From Azorinus chamasolen (Eukaryota > Mollusca > Bivalvia > Cardiida > Solecurtidae): a stretch of 64,000 nt of DNA. Numbering within the stretch: position 1 is the first letter of the stretch; every line of letters begins with the position of its first letter. A program made the position numbers and the translations under genes. Shown here in pieces: positions 52,403-62,262 of the stretch. Under the pieces are notes generated by a model. The model worked only from the letters and a program-made list of their open reading frames with translations. It was not told the DNA's origin and ran no database searches. Location of the stretch: contig OY755243.1 of the NCBI GenBank assembly GCA_963576725.1, positions 34,757,846-34,821,845 of the forward strand, given 5' to 3'.

Positions 52403-52636
52403 CTGTAAACTTTTAACCACAATGACTTAACAGAATAGGTTACAAAAACCAACAGTGTCAACATATCAAACATATTTTCATAATTGTTACTAAACCTGTA
52501 TGTAAATACAGTGCTTCTGTTACAGTATGAAATGATAAAGTTTATTTTTTTGTCATTTATACAAGATTAATTATAATTGGCTCAAAAATTGTCATTTGCA
52601 TAAATTGTTGTCTGGGGAATTGTTCAGCTGTGTTAT
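52403..52636. other. Spacer
   Basis: AT-rich, no feature. Confidence 0.3.
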
Positions 52637-53213
52637 TTATCCCTTTACTCCATTGAAATGCATTTTAACACTTTTGCATTTTTACAGAATAGACCCAAAC
52701 CAGACAGCTGTTGTAGGAGCCCCTCTGACCAGGGTCTGCAAAAAATGAATTATATAGCTCTGTGTGAGTTAAGAGACAGTTTTAGCCATGTCCAAACTTT
52801 CCTGTGTCCTGTGCTTTTATATAAAAAAATAAGGATTAATCTAATTACTATTCATGATGTCATTATTTCTAACTTGAATATTCATGGAGTAAAACTGGCC
52901 TCTGTGGCCAAGTGGTTATGGTCTCCGATTGACAATCGCTTAAATTAGCCCCGCACTGCTGTGGGTTCGAATCCCGGTCAGTGGGCATTTGGATTTTTAA
53001 TGTGAGGAAGCGTTCCTAGGTTGGATGTTCTTCTGTGCAGCAAATAATGCAATTAGTTTCGTGCACAGAAGAACATCTGGGGTCTTCCTCCACCAGTAAT
53101 TAGCTGGACATCGTGATATGGTTGAAATACTGTTGCTTTGAAATACTGTTAAAGCAACGTAAAACCCGATAAAAACCAAAAACCAAAGTAGCAAACATGG
53201 AGTAAAAGGTTAA
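52637..53213 (+). mobile_element. MITE A1 split by a SINE
   Basis: TTATCCCTTTACTCC, degraded hairpin, long arm to CATGGAGTAAAA; after the SINE CATGGAGTAAAAGGTTAA completes the end. Confidence 0.78.
52895..53195 (+). repeat. tRNA-derived SINE, full length
   Basis: A box TGGCCAAGTGG (52905-52915) and perfect B box GGTTCGAATCC (52964-52974) give a tRNA-like pol III head. The body has an inverted repeat with 16-bp arms (GATGTTCTTCTGTGCA, 53028-53082) and the tail is GCAACGTAAAACCCGA followed by AAAAACCAAA. Flanked by 12-bp duplications CATGGAGTAAAA (52883-52894, 53196-53207), showing retroposition. Confidence 0.9.
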
Positions 53214-53215
53214 GC

Positions 53216-53285
53216 AATCCCCTGCTTTTCAAGACACCTGTGTTTATTCACAATGTGGTTTCAGCAGAGGGGTTTTAATGTTTGT
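53216..53285. mobile_element. MITE D right end
   Basis: CAAGACACCTGTGTTTATTC, CAGCAGAGGGGTTTTAATG. Confidence 0.45.
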
Positions 53286-53422
53286 ATTTTTAAAATATCT
53301 CTTCAAAGGCACTAAGACTTTTGCAGATCCAGGTGAGATACTGCATTACTTTGTATCTCATTTTAATAGAAACGTACTGTTCATAATTATGTCTAGTCAA
53401 CACTTTGAATACTGGACACAAT

Positions 53423-53649
53423 TAACCCTTTCCCTCATATTGACGCCTTTTGATTCCTCTGTGAAAGTCACTTTTTGAAACCACTGTGATAAATAGAGAA
53501 TATTCTCCAAAGGAGCAAATTTTCTATTTATCAGTTGTTTCAAAATTACATATTACTAAAAGTTTTCATTTTCTGTATTAAATGCTCCTTTTCGGTAGAT
53601 TTATTCAAAGGGGTTAGATCTAAAAATAGCCTATAAGGGAATGGGTTAA
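53423..53649 (-). mobile_element. MITE B
   Basis: TTAACCCTTTCCCTCATATT to AAGGGAATGGGTTAA. Palindrome decayed (ATAGAGAATATTCTCC / GGAGCAAATTTTCTATTTAT). Confidence 0.84.
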
Positions 53650-53686
53650 TTACTTGACATTTGCAAATGATGTACACATGCACATA

Positions 53687-53890
53687 CAGTAAAACCCCTC
53701 TAATGCGACCACCACAATGAGGTATAGTTCTGGGTCTTAGAGGCAAGTGGTAGCTTAATGCAGGACAAAAGTAATGCAGAAAGCTCCTACAGGAGCTTTC
53801 TGCATTACTTTTGTCATGAATTAAGCAACCACCTGGTTATAAAACATTAACGTCTCCTCTTTAAGTGGTCGCTTTAGAGGGGTTTTACTG
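53687..53890. mobile_element. MITE D
   Basis: CAGTAAAACCCC to GGGGTTTTACTG at TA. Centre AAAGCTCCTACAGGAGCTTT. Confidence 0.88.
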
Positions 53891-53894
53891 TACA

Positions 53895-53989
53895 GTCTCA
53901 GGAATAATTTGTGGAGCCATTCTGTTCAGAGTCTGCACAGTTTGTTATTTAGAATTCTCCAGCAAAAATAATCTTTTCATACTGAATAA
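53895..53989 (+). mobile_element. MITE F fragment
   Basis: GTTCAGAGTCTGCACAGTTT, TTTAGAATTCTCCAGC, TTTCATACTGAATAA, matching the F right side at 40550, cut by A1 at TTAA. Confidence 0.55.
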
Positions 53990-54237
53990 TTAACCCTTCA
54001 CTTCATATAAATGCCTTGTCACATCTTTGCAAACAGACTAGAGCCAGATCAGATAACTCCTGTTGGAACCATCTGATCAGGGTCTGCTCTGTTTGCTCTT
54101 AAAATTATAATAGATCTCACTCTACACTTTCAGCCAATACAAAAGTTTCTATGTACATGTGCATTCAAAAAATTTGGCTAATAAATATTCATGATGTTAT
54201 TATTTCTTACATGAATATTCAGCAGGGAGAGGGTTAA
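53990..54237 (+). mobile_element. MITE A1
   Basis: TTAACCCTTCACTTC, hairpin with AACTCCTGTTGGAACC, long arm to GCAGGGAGAGGGTTAA (A2-like terminus). Confidence 0.83.
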
Positions 54238-54481
54238 CCCTTTCCCTGTTCTATGTTTATTCCAAATTTCAATACCTACTGAATATTCATGGGAAAATAG
54301 TTATAATGAAATATTGAAGGTGGGTCATTGTAGCTGTTTTAGAAACTAAATAACTAATCTATCAAATTCCATTTGCAAACAGTGCAGACCCTGATCAGAC
54401 GGCTCCTATAGGGGCCGTTTGATCTGGGTCTTCTCTGTTTGCAAATGCATGAAAAGGCATTTATTAGAAGGAAAGGGTTAA
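54234..54481 (-). mobile_element. MITE A2
   Basis: Shares TTAA with the previous element. Full A2 long arm, hairpin with GGCTCCTATAGGGGCC, GAAGGAAAGGGTTAA. Confidence 0.87.
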
Positions 54482-54848
54482 GTAATGATGAAATTGAATT
54501 TGTGGTTTATGTGTACTCAGAACCTTGTAGAATATCTCTGGGGTGTTTCCTGGTTCAAGTTTGAAGCATATTTCTCAGGTGTTTAGGTGTAATTATCTTG
54601 AACAAAATCAACTCTTAGAAATCCTCTTCACTTTTATGGCCATTTGAAGAAGATGAACTTGATCACTTGATGAAATCAATTGCTTTCAAGTGTTAATTAA
54701 GTTTCACTCCGTGCATGGTAGTGGTGAATACATGATAAACAAAATTATGTTGGCCAACATGAGGATCCAGATGAGTCACTTACTTATATTATATATATAT
54801 TACTTAACTTCTCATCTGAATCTGTCTTGTGTTATTGTTATTTTCCTT
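54482..54848. other. Unique spacer
   Basis: Mostly unique. A C-like arm GAGGATCCAGATGAGTCAC near 54760 and TCTCATCTGAATCTG near 54810. No gene. Confidence 0.35.
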
Positions 54849-55155
54849 TACCTCATGTAAGAAATAATGACATAATGAGTATTAACCATTCGCTTGCTAT
54901 TCAAGTCAATATACATACCTGTAAATAGTGAAGACCCAGATGAGACAGCTCCTGCAGGAGCTGTCTCATCAGGGCCTGCACTATTTACAAGTTGATTGTG
55001 CAACCAGTGCACTCCACAGCAGTGATTGCACAGTGAAATACTTGTACACAGTGAAGATATATGTAATTATACAACAGGGCATGGGTAAAGAAGGAGAAAT
55101 GTATTTTAAAATTCAGCAAGAGAAGGGTTAAATGGCTGATTTTTTTTTTTATAAA
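54849..55155 (-). mobile_element. A1 long-arm remnant hosting G
   Basis: CCTTTACCTCATGTAAGAAA and ATGACATAATGAGTA precede G. ATGGCTGATTTTTTTTTTTT follows, matching GCTGAATTTTTATAATGG of A1/A3. Confidence 0.6.
54883..55131 (+). mobile_element. MITE G
   Basis: TTAACCATTCGCTTGC to AGAGAAGGGTTAA with TTAA on both sides. By eye about 95% identical to the inverted copy at 14523. Perfect hairpin AGACAGCTCCTGCAGGAGCTG. Confidence 0.87.
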
Positions 55156-55214
55156 CTCACCTGACTCCAAAGTGAGCTATTGGGATTACCATATGTCCGT
55201 CATCATCCGTTTCT

Positions 55215-55461
55215 TTAACCCTTTACTCCATTGATATGCCTTTCTACGCCTTTGCAAACTGACCAAACCTAGACCTAATGACTCCTATAGGAGCTGTCTG
55301 GTCAGGGTCTGCTCTGTTTGCTTATGGAATATTATAGATTTGATTCTACAGTTTCTGCCACGGCCAAAATTTCATTTCTTCTTGTGTCATTATAAAAATA
55401 AGCTAACATTTTTGATGTCATAACAAATTCTTACAGGAATATTCATGGAGTAAATGGTTAA
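55215..55461 (+). mobile_element. MITE A1
   Basis: TTAACCCTTTACTCC. Left hairpin arm mutated (CTGACCAAACCTAGACC). Full long arm, GGAGTAAATGGTTAA. Confidence 0.8.
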
Positions 55462-55626
55462 CTTTGCTCCATGAATATTCATGTAAGAAATAATGACATC
55501 GGGAATATTCTATAATGACAAATGAACACCAGAAAGTTTTGGCCATGGCAGAAACTGTAGAATTAGATCTATATTATTTCATAGGCAAAATGAGCAGAAT
55601 CTGATCAGACAGCTCCTACAGGATTA
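55458..55626 (-). mobile_element. MITE A1, right-truncated
   Basis: TTAACTTTGCTCCATGAATA long arm, then AGCAGAATCTGATCAGACAG and CTCCTACAGGATTAG, where it stops. Confidence 0.75.
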
Positions 55627-55703
55627 GATATTGGAACAAAACTTGGTAGGTTTGTAGTCTTATGGAGGGCTGCCTCAATAATTACTCTGGTTGCCACTGG
55701 TAA

Positions 55704-55952
55704 TTAAGCCTGTCCGTCATATAAACACATTTTCATACGTTTGTAAACAGAGTAGACCCAGATCAGATGGCTCCTATAGAAACATCTAATCAGAGTCTGC
55801 TCTGTTTGCTAATCGAATTTGATAAATCCGTTTCTTTAGTTTCTAAAATATCTACAATGTTCCACCTTCCATATTTCATTATAACTATTTTGATCATGAA
55901 TATTCAGTGGGTATTGAAATTTGGAATAAACATAGAACAGGGAAAAAGTTAA
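55704..55952 (+). mobile_element. MITE A2
   Basis: TTAAGCCTGTCCGTC, hairpin with GGCTCCTATAGAAACATC, full long arm, GGGAAAAAGTTAA. Confidence 0.83.
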
Positions 55953-56084
55953 GCCAGGGTGTGGTTAAAAAGAAGAGGGTGGAGGTTGCTTGTCACCATT
56001 ACTTCAAGTGGCTTCCTTACAAGGTCCAACTTGATGATACATAGAATATAATTAGGTCTTTTATTCCATAAGAATTTAGCAGGC

Positions 56085-56165
56085 TGTGCTATTTGCTGAC
56101 ATAGAAGACAGGAAGAATTTTAAATTCATTATTTCTTACTGAATATTGAACAGGTAAAGGATGAA
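56085..56165 (+). mobile_element. A-type right end with repeat lead
   Basis: AATTTAGCAGGCTGTGC (also in 62105-62262) runs into TTCATTATTTCTTACTGAAT and AACAGGTAAAGGAT. Confidence 0.45.
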
Positions 56166-56380
56166 AACATGTATATTTCAAAAATAAAATTTCTGCATAA
56201 GCTACAAATTTACTTTAATCAAAATGAAAGGATTTTATAAATTTTAATTGTTTGTGTAATGTTTCAAACATTTAGGGATTTTTTTTTTAATACATGTATA
56301 ATAATTATATATATATGACACAGGCTATTTTTCAAGTCAATTCAAGTCAAGTAATATTTATTTACAAGTCTGATAGAATA

Positions 56381-56692
56381 CAGACAACATAGGCTCGATA
56401 GAGCTTTTAGCACCATTTCATTTTGCCATGGCACAATTAGCACCAACATTTCAATAACAGACAACATAGGCTGGATAGAGCTTTTAGCACCAACATTTCA
56501 ATAACAGACAACATAGGCTGGATAGAGCTTTTAGCACCAACATTTCAATAACAGACAACATAGGCTGGATAGAGCTTTTAGCACCAACATTTCAATAACA
56601 GACAACATAGGCTGGATAGAGCTTTTAGCACCAACATTTCAATAACAGACAACATAGGCTGGATAGAGCTTTTAGCACCAACATTTCATTTT
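56381..56692. repeat. 47-bp minisatellite, six units
   Basis: CAGACAACATAGGCTGGATA restarts at 56381, 56458, 56505, 56552, 56599 and 56646. The first unit is longer (77 bp) and shares ATTTCATTTTGCCATGGCAC with the DNA just after the array. Confidence 0.93.
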
Positions 56693-56727
56693 GCCATGGC
56701 ACAACCTGTAGTATCAGATCTGTAACT
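56684..56727 (-). mobile_element. MITE A1 scrap next to the array
   Basis: TTTTGCCATGGCACAACCTG, GTATCAGATCTGTAAC match the A1 middle. Confidence 0.5.
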
Positions 56728-57080
56728 TTTTATACGCCCACCTAATAAAGGCCCTGTCTGTCTGTCCGTTTGTTAGCTCGTCAACATTTTGTTTGTCTGC
56801 TATTTTCTCTGACAATATTAATGAAACTTCACACAAATGTTTAATGCATCAAGATCTGAAGCTGAGTCGATTTTGAGGTTCATTTCATTTGTTATTTTGG
56901 AGTTATGGCCCCTGCACTTAAAAAAATAAAATGCAAATATATGCAAATATGAGGATGGCAATAACGTTTTCATTTTAAATGATATTTATTTCAAATTTTT
57001 TATATCATATTACCTTAATATGGATTTTACGGGTTTTTATGCCCCCATAGACGATAGTCTGGGGGCATATTGTTTTTGCC

Positions 57081-57112
<32 letters not shown>

Positions 57113-57895
57113 TTGTCTGTTTGTCTGTTTGTTTGTCAGCAACTTTAACATTGGTCATAACTTTTGAGCCAGTATAGATAGAGACTTGATATTTGGCATA
57201 CATATGTATCTCATGAAGCCGCACATTTTGAGGGGTGACGTGTCAAGGTCAAGGTCATCCTTCAAGGTCAGAGGTCAAATATATGGGTCAAATCGCCGAC
57301 TTTAACATTGGCCATAACTTTTGGACCAGTAGAGATAGAGACTTGATATTTGGCATGCTTGTGTATCTCATGAGGCTGCACATTTTGAGGGGTGACATGT
57401 CAAGGTCAAGGTCAGAGGTCAAGGTCAGAGGTCAAATATATGAGGGGGCATAGTGTTTCACAAACACATCTTGTTTGATATGTCATTTTATTTTAAAGTT
57501 ATGGCCCTTGAACTTTGTGTGTTCGTTTCTTTGTTTGTCGGTCAACTTGTAGTTTGTCTGTTGTTTTCTGGGAAAACTATTAAAAGGATATTTATTTAAT
57601 GAAACTTCACACAAATGTTTTATGCAACAATATCTGAAACTGAGTTGATTTTGAGGTTCATTCAGTATGTCATGACAGAGTTACTGCCCATGCTCTTTAC
57701 GAAAATCTGCAAATATGAGAATGGCCATAATTTTTTATTTAATAAGATATTCACTTCAATCTTTTTTTTATATAATATCACCGTAATATGGAGATCAAGA
57801 TCTGAAGCACAAATTAGATAATGTCAACACTTATAAGGCATATTGAATCAGAGAAAGTTTGCAAGTGGGCGTATCATGTACCGTATGCAGTACTC
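56728..57895 (+). repeat. Dispersed molluscan repeat pair (ATACGCCCAC ends) with nested copy
   Basis: Ends ATACGCCCAC (56732) and GTGGGCGTAT (57866) are inverted repeats. The interior has two related halves (ATGAAACTTCACACAAATGT at 56818 and 57599; TGAGGTTCATT) separated by the nested unit at 57039-57475. Confidence 0.7.
57039..57475 (+). repeat. Dispersed molluscan repeat (TATGCCCCC type)
   Basis: TATGCCCCCATAGACGATAG with a facing TGGGGGCATA, GTCTGTCTG tract, two halves each with GACTTGATATTTGGCAT and TCAAGGTCAAGGTCA, GAGGGGGCATAGTGTTTC, CACATCTTGTTTG. Confidence 0.8.
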
Positions 57896-57904
57896 TTGTT
57901 ACTC

Positions 57905-58075
57905 TCTTAAAAATGCCATTCTATGCCTTTGCAAACACAGTAGACTCAGACCAGATGACTCTTGTAGTAGCAGGGTCTGACCAGGGTCTGCTCTGTTCGC
58001 TTATGGCATAACATAATATAGATACGATTCTACATTTTCTGCCAAGGTCAATAAAAATAAATAGAACTAAGAAAA
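57905..58075 (+). mobile_element. MITE A1, right-truncated
   Basis: AATGCCATTCTATGCCTTTG, CAGTAGACTCAGACCAGATG hairpin, GATTCTACATTTTCTGCCAA; the end is lost. Confidence 0.7.
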
Positions 58076-58358
58076 TGTAAAGGAAAAAAGTGCAGGTGTC
58101 AGTACTGACCAAAATAATTTATGTTTCAGCTTTACGTTGAGAGCTGAGGTCACTTCCAGTGAAGAAACTAACAATCAAGACAATGCTCAGAAAGGACCTG
58201 GTATTGATTTAGATCAGCGCAAGAAAAACTCTAGCCATACAATAACGTTCAGCACAAAATGGCAGGATGGAAGGCCTTGGCTGATATGTAAAGGGGAAGT
58301 TAGCCCAGATGGACATTCATTTGAGGCTATGTACTGCACATTATGTACTAAGTGAAGT

Positions 58359-58575
58359 TTAACCCATTCCCTCATAGGCTCTTTGAATAATACTACCGAA
58401 AAGGAGCCTTTACTAGAGAAACGGAAATTTTAGAATTATGTAGTATTGAAACCATTGTGATAAATAGAGCATTTGCTCTCATGGAGCAAATGCTCTATTT
58501 ATCACAATGGTTTCATCAAGTGACATTTTTAGAAGCGTCAATAGGCGTCAATATGCGGGAATGGGTTGGGGTTAA
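58359..58575 (+). mobile_element. MITE B inside the transposase zinc finger
   Basis: TTAACCCATTCCCTCATAGG, palindrome at about 58448-58515, GCGGGAATGGGTTGGGG to TTAA 58572-58575. TTAA flanks on both sides; removing one copy rejoins the zinc-finger codons apart from one missing base. Confidence 0.85.
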
Positions 58576-59884
58576 CATGGGCTGTACATCCCTGTGTTTG
58601 GATGCTGTGACAGGCCATGAGCGATCAGCTCAGTACAAGGAGTCCATGGCACAAGAGATACTGGACACGGACAGGATGGACAAGATTGCTGCCAAGCTGA
58701 ACACGAAAGAATTCAAGGCCTTGGATGATGCTCAGAAGGTTTTTCTGATAGAGCACAATTTGCCAGATACAACTCTCTTCAAACCATTGATTCAGCTGTG
58801 CATAGAACTAGGGGCAACAAAATTAAGCAATGGCAATCAGGGAAATAATACCAATTATCCCAGCCACAGAACAATAGATGACTGTCAAGTTCAAGTGATA
58901 GAAGAAATCGTTACAGAAAAAGTGAAAAAACAGCAATTCCTATGATTTGATGCTAGATGAGTATACAGACATCAGTGCAAGGAAACATCTCTTCTACTTG
59001 TGGTGAAATACATTGACAATGGAGCATCAAAGCTTGCTTTCCTACAAGATCTCCAACTCCCAAATGACTCAGCAGACATCATATACACTGCCATGAAGAA
59101 CCACCTGCAAGAGAAAGAAATCCCACTGAAGAATATATTTTCATTTGCCAGCGATGGACCATCAGTCATGGTAGGGGGAAAATGGTGTTGTAGCAAAACT
59201 GAAGCAGGATAATCCACACACCATTCCTGTCCACTGCATGAATCATCGTCTCCAACTTGCAGTTTTTAAGTCGTTCAACAGAGTAACACAGATACAGTCA
59301 GTTGATGAACTCATGAATGCTCTCTTCAAGTACTACCATTACAGTACAGTGAAAACTGAAAGCCTTCAAGCCATACAGAATGTACTAAGAGACACTGGAG
59401 AGCTGGAGAACTCTGTAAACCTAACAGTGAAAAAGGTTAATCACACTCGTTGACTTAGCCATGAGGATGATGTGCAAACCATTAGGAGGCTTTATATGCC
59501 AATCTGCAAAGATTTGTAGAATGCTGTTGTCGAAGGAAGAGATAATTAAGACATTAGATGACAAGACAGGCATTCCAGCAGGATCCTTACTAAAGATGCT
59601 CAGATCTTATGAGAAAATCCATTTCATTCATCTGTTATGTGATGTATACTCTGTCGTAGGATCTTTAACAAGACTATTTGAAAGGGAACAAGTGGATTTG
59701 TCCATAATCACACTAAAAATGCAAGCAACAATGAACCTTGAGAAAATGAAAATGAAAGATGGACCATACACCTCAAAGGTCATTAACATATGCAACAACC
59801 TTGAAGGGACAAATTTCTGGATCTTTTAATAGAAAAAGATGGAAGACCAACTGGAACATTCATCTTGCAGCATTGGGTCTTAGT

Positions 59885-59995
59885 TTAGTTTAAACATATT
59901 TTATTTCATATGATTTCTTAATCATGTGTATCATCCATAGGTACAGAAAGGATTGGGTCGAAAGCAACATGCTTATAAAGACCCTCTCCCTACAA
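59885..59995 (-). mobile_element. Retroposed 111-bp fragment with 15-bp target duplication
   Basis: GCATTGGGTCTTAGT occurs at 59870-59884 and 59996-60010, enclosing DNA whose minus strand ends ATGAAATAAAATATG, like a LINE or SINE 3' end. Removing it restores transposase codons (HLAALGLSQVSND). Confidence 0.72.
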
Positions 59996-60389
59996 GCATT
60001 GGGTCTTAGTCAGGTGTCAAATGATTAAATTATGTTCCATGGAGGTCAGGAAGTTATTCTGCTAGCAGAGCACCTTGGTCTCAGAACAGACAATAACAGA
60101 ATGGAATGATTTGAAAGAACTGTTCAGGGATGACTTTGAAAAGTGAACATGAAGACAATCACAGCCAAACAAACCTCACTGGGGAAAGTGTACCCAAATG
60201 CCATGAAGGAACACAGGAACATTCTGAATGTATTAACAGCCAGCAGTCTACTGATAGTTGCATTAAATAGACAGTCAAGAGAAGAAATGGACTTTGAAAG
60301 GGTTGTGCGAGTATTCTTGGATAGAAAGGACAGAAGGCTCACGTGAATTGCATTGTAGCTGGATGTGTGTACAGGATCCTTTGAATGAG

Positions 60390-60601
60390 ACATGGTGAAA
60401 CTGCAGAGATCCAGATCAGACAGCTTCTACAGAGCCTTTCTGATCTGAGTTTTCACTGTTAGTTTTATATAAAGCTATTCAACATTCAGTGTTAAGCATT
60501 GTTTAAAGTTTTTTTTAGCCATTGATCAAAATAAAAACTATGTAGATCAAGCTGATATGGCTCATACAGAACCTTTGCCAATTAGAGTTTACACTGTTTG
60601 C
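60390..60601 (+). mobile_element. Two decayed hairpin fragments
   Basis: GAGATCCAGATCAGACAGC / TTTCTGATCTGAGTTTTCAC (60395-60461). GATCAAGCTGATATGGC / CCAATTAGAGTTTACACTG (60545-60601). Confidence 0.45.
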
Positions 60602-60831
60602 TTAACCCATTACCTCATAGACTCTTTTTAGATCATACCTCTTTGAATCAATCTACAGAAAAAGAGCATTTATTAGAGAAAAGGAAAAATTCAGAATTGT
60701 AGCTTTGAAACCATTGAGATAAATAGAGCATTTGCTCCTATGGAGCAAATGCTCTATTTATCACAATTGTTTAAAAAAAAACCTTTTACAGAGGTGTCAA
60801 TTTTGGGCATAATTATGAGGGAATGGGTTAA
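60602..60831 (+). mobile_element. MITE B
   Basis: TTAACCCATTACCTCATAGA to GAGGGAATGGGTTAA. Palindrome near-perfect (60708-60772). Confidence 0.86.
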
Positions 60832-61040
60832 CAATGATGTACCATTGTAAAATATTATGCTGATAGTTTTCTGTTGGAAGATCCATTTATGCCAAGGATC
60901 CAAATAAAAGCAGTGAATAGAACCATATCAGAGAGTTTCTTGATAACTTTTCTGATTAGAGTCTAAGCTGTTCGTACTAGAAATAAGTATAAAGTTGCAA
61001 AGTACTTTGATATCTGTTGTATTGTATGAACCTATTTGAT

Positions 61041-61288
61041 TTTTACCCTTTCCCTGTTCAATATTCATGTAAGAAATAATGACATCATGAAGATTTATGA
61101 GCTGATTTTATAATGTAAACTTTTCATGGCAATAGTTTGCCTTGACAAAAACTGTAGAATCAGATCTATATAATGTCAAAAACAAACAGAGCAGACAGTG
61201 ATCAGATGGCTCCTATAGGAGCCTTCTGATCTGGGTCTACTCTGTTTGCAAATGCACGAAAAGGTGTTTATATGAGGGAAAGGGTTAA
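61041..61288 (-). mobile_element. MITE A3
   Basis: TTTACCCTTTCCCTGTTCAA to GAGGGAAAGGGTTAA. Close to the copy at 33561 (GTAAACTTTTCATGGC, CTTGACAAAAACTGTAG). Confidence 0.84.
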
Positions 61289-61758
61289 GCCATGGATCCA
61301 AATATAACAAACAGTGTAACCACATTAGAGGGATTTTCTAAGATTCTACAATTTGCTAAGAAATAACTACAAAAATATATCAGTGTAAACTACCAGGCTG
61401 ATAAGTTTGCATCTCATGGCCCATTTTATGCATAAAGGATGATAATTTTAAAGTGTATATACTGTATAATCACATTCATGTCAATCAAATCAGATTTTAC
61501 ACTATTTTCTATATAGTTAGCTGTATGTACTAGTGTCATTTTTCTTGATGGACATAAAATACCAGGATGATAATTTTGATGTGCATAATCCCATTTATGC
61601 CTAAGATACATAATCTATTTAAAAACAAATAGTGTAGAACCAAATTAAGCTGTATGTACTAGTGTCATTGTTTTCATTAGCTAAGATCTATGTTCTTATG
61701 TAATAAATATAATGGTAAATGAATATGAGTTTAGTCTATTCTAGCTTTTATGAACATG
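61289..61758. repeat. Spacer with a partial duplication
   Basis: AGCTGTATGTACTAGTGTCA occurs at about 61519 and 61649; ACCAGG-TGATAA also twice. No gene. Confidence 0.5.
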
Positions 61759-61952
61759 TTTAACCCTTTCACCGCCAATGTCGCATAAATGCACCACGAC
61801 AAATAGTCAAGTCCCAGATCAGACGCCGACATTCAAGGCGGCCTCTGATCAGGGATTTCACTTTTTGAAATTTACATTTATTTATCTTATTTCCTAATTT
61901 AACAAAATTGGATTGCAGACGACAATTAGAAATTTGGCGCCGAAAGGGTTAA
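61759..61952 (-). mobile_element. MITE E, shorter copy
   Basis: TTAACCCTTTCACCGCC to GGCGCCGAAAGGGTTAA. Hairpin AGTCCCAGATCAGACGCC / GGCCTCTGATCAGGGATTTC. Lacks about 50 bp present at 20414. Confidence 0.82.
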
Positions 61953-62104
61953 TTACTTAACAGACTTTATATCAATGATATAAAGTTACATGTATATCAA
62001 ATATGAACATTAAATTGGAGTCACACATGCTGGTCACTAGTCAGGGCCCCTTTGAAGACATTTTGTCGCATCAATATGCCCTTCCAAAATAGAAATTACC
62101 ATGC

Positions 62105-62262
62105 CCCCTTAAAGTCTCTTTAATTTAACTTTAATTTAGCAGACTACAAAATTAGCTGACACAGAAAACAATCATACAGCAAGAATTTAGCAGACTACAA
62201 TATTAGCTGAGACAGAAGACACTTATACATTAAGAATTTAGCAGACTACAATATTTGTTGAC
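62105..62262. repeat. Three degraded tandem units, 50-60 bp
   Basis: AGCAGACTACAA-ATTAGCTGACACAGAA repeats with GAATTTAGCAGACTACAATA and ACATTAAG spacers. A related scrap is at 56085. Confidence 0.75.

Larger units (their letters stand above)
58130..60345 (+). pseudogene. hAT-superfamily transposase-like gene (ZNF862/KIAA1586 type), disrupted
   Basis: Read across frames, the parts occur in hAT order: an N-terminal TTF/BED-like zinc finger (CTLC at 58334-58345, split by a MITE, resuming GCTSLCLDAVTGHE after 58578), the catalytic-start motif LDEYTDIS (58953-58976), SFASDGPSVM (Asp codon 59153-59155), VHCMNHRLQLA, R-stop-LSH where families have RWLSH (TGA 59451), then LTRLFEREQVDLS (about 59660-59705). 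Frameshifts lie near 58352, 58939, 58998, 59178 and 59460-59520. TTTCAG at 58124-58129 looks like an acceptor. The C-terminal dimerisation region is only weakly visible (60143-60345). Probably once a transposase or a domesticated relative. Not functional as written. Confidence 0.8.

Noticed and set aside
52895..52980. Functional tRNA gene
   Set aside because: A and B boxes are present but the body and tail are SINE and the cloverleaf is incomplete.
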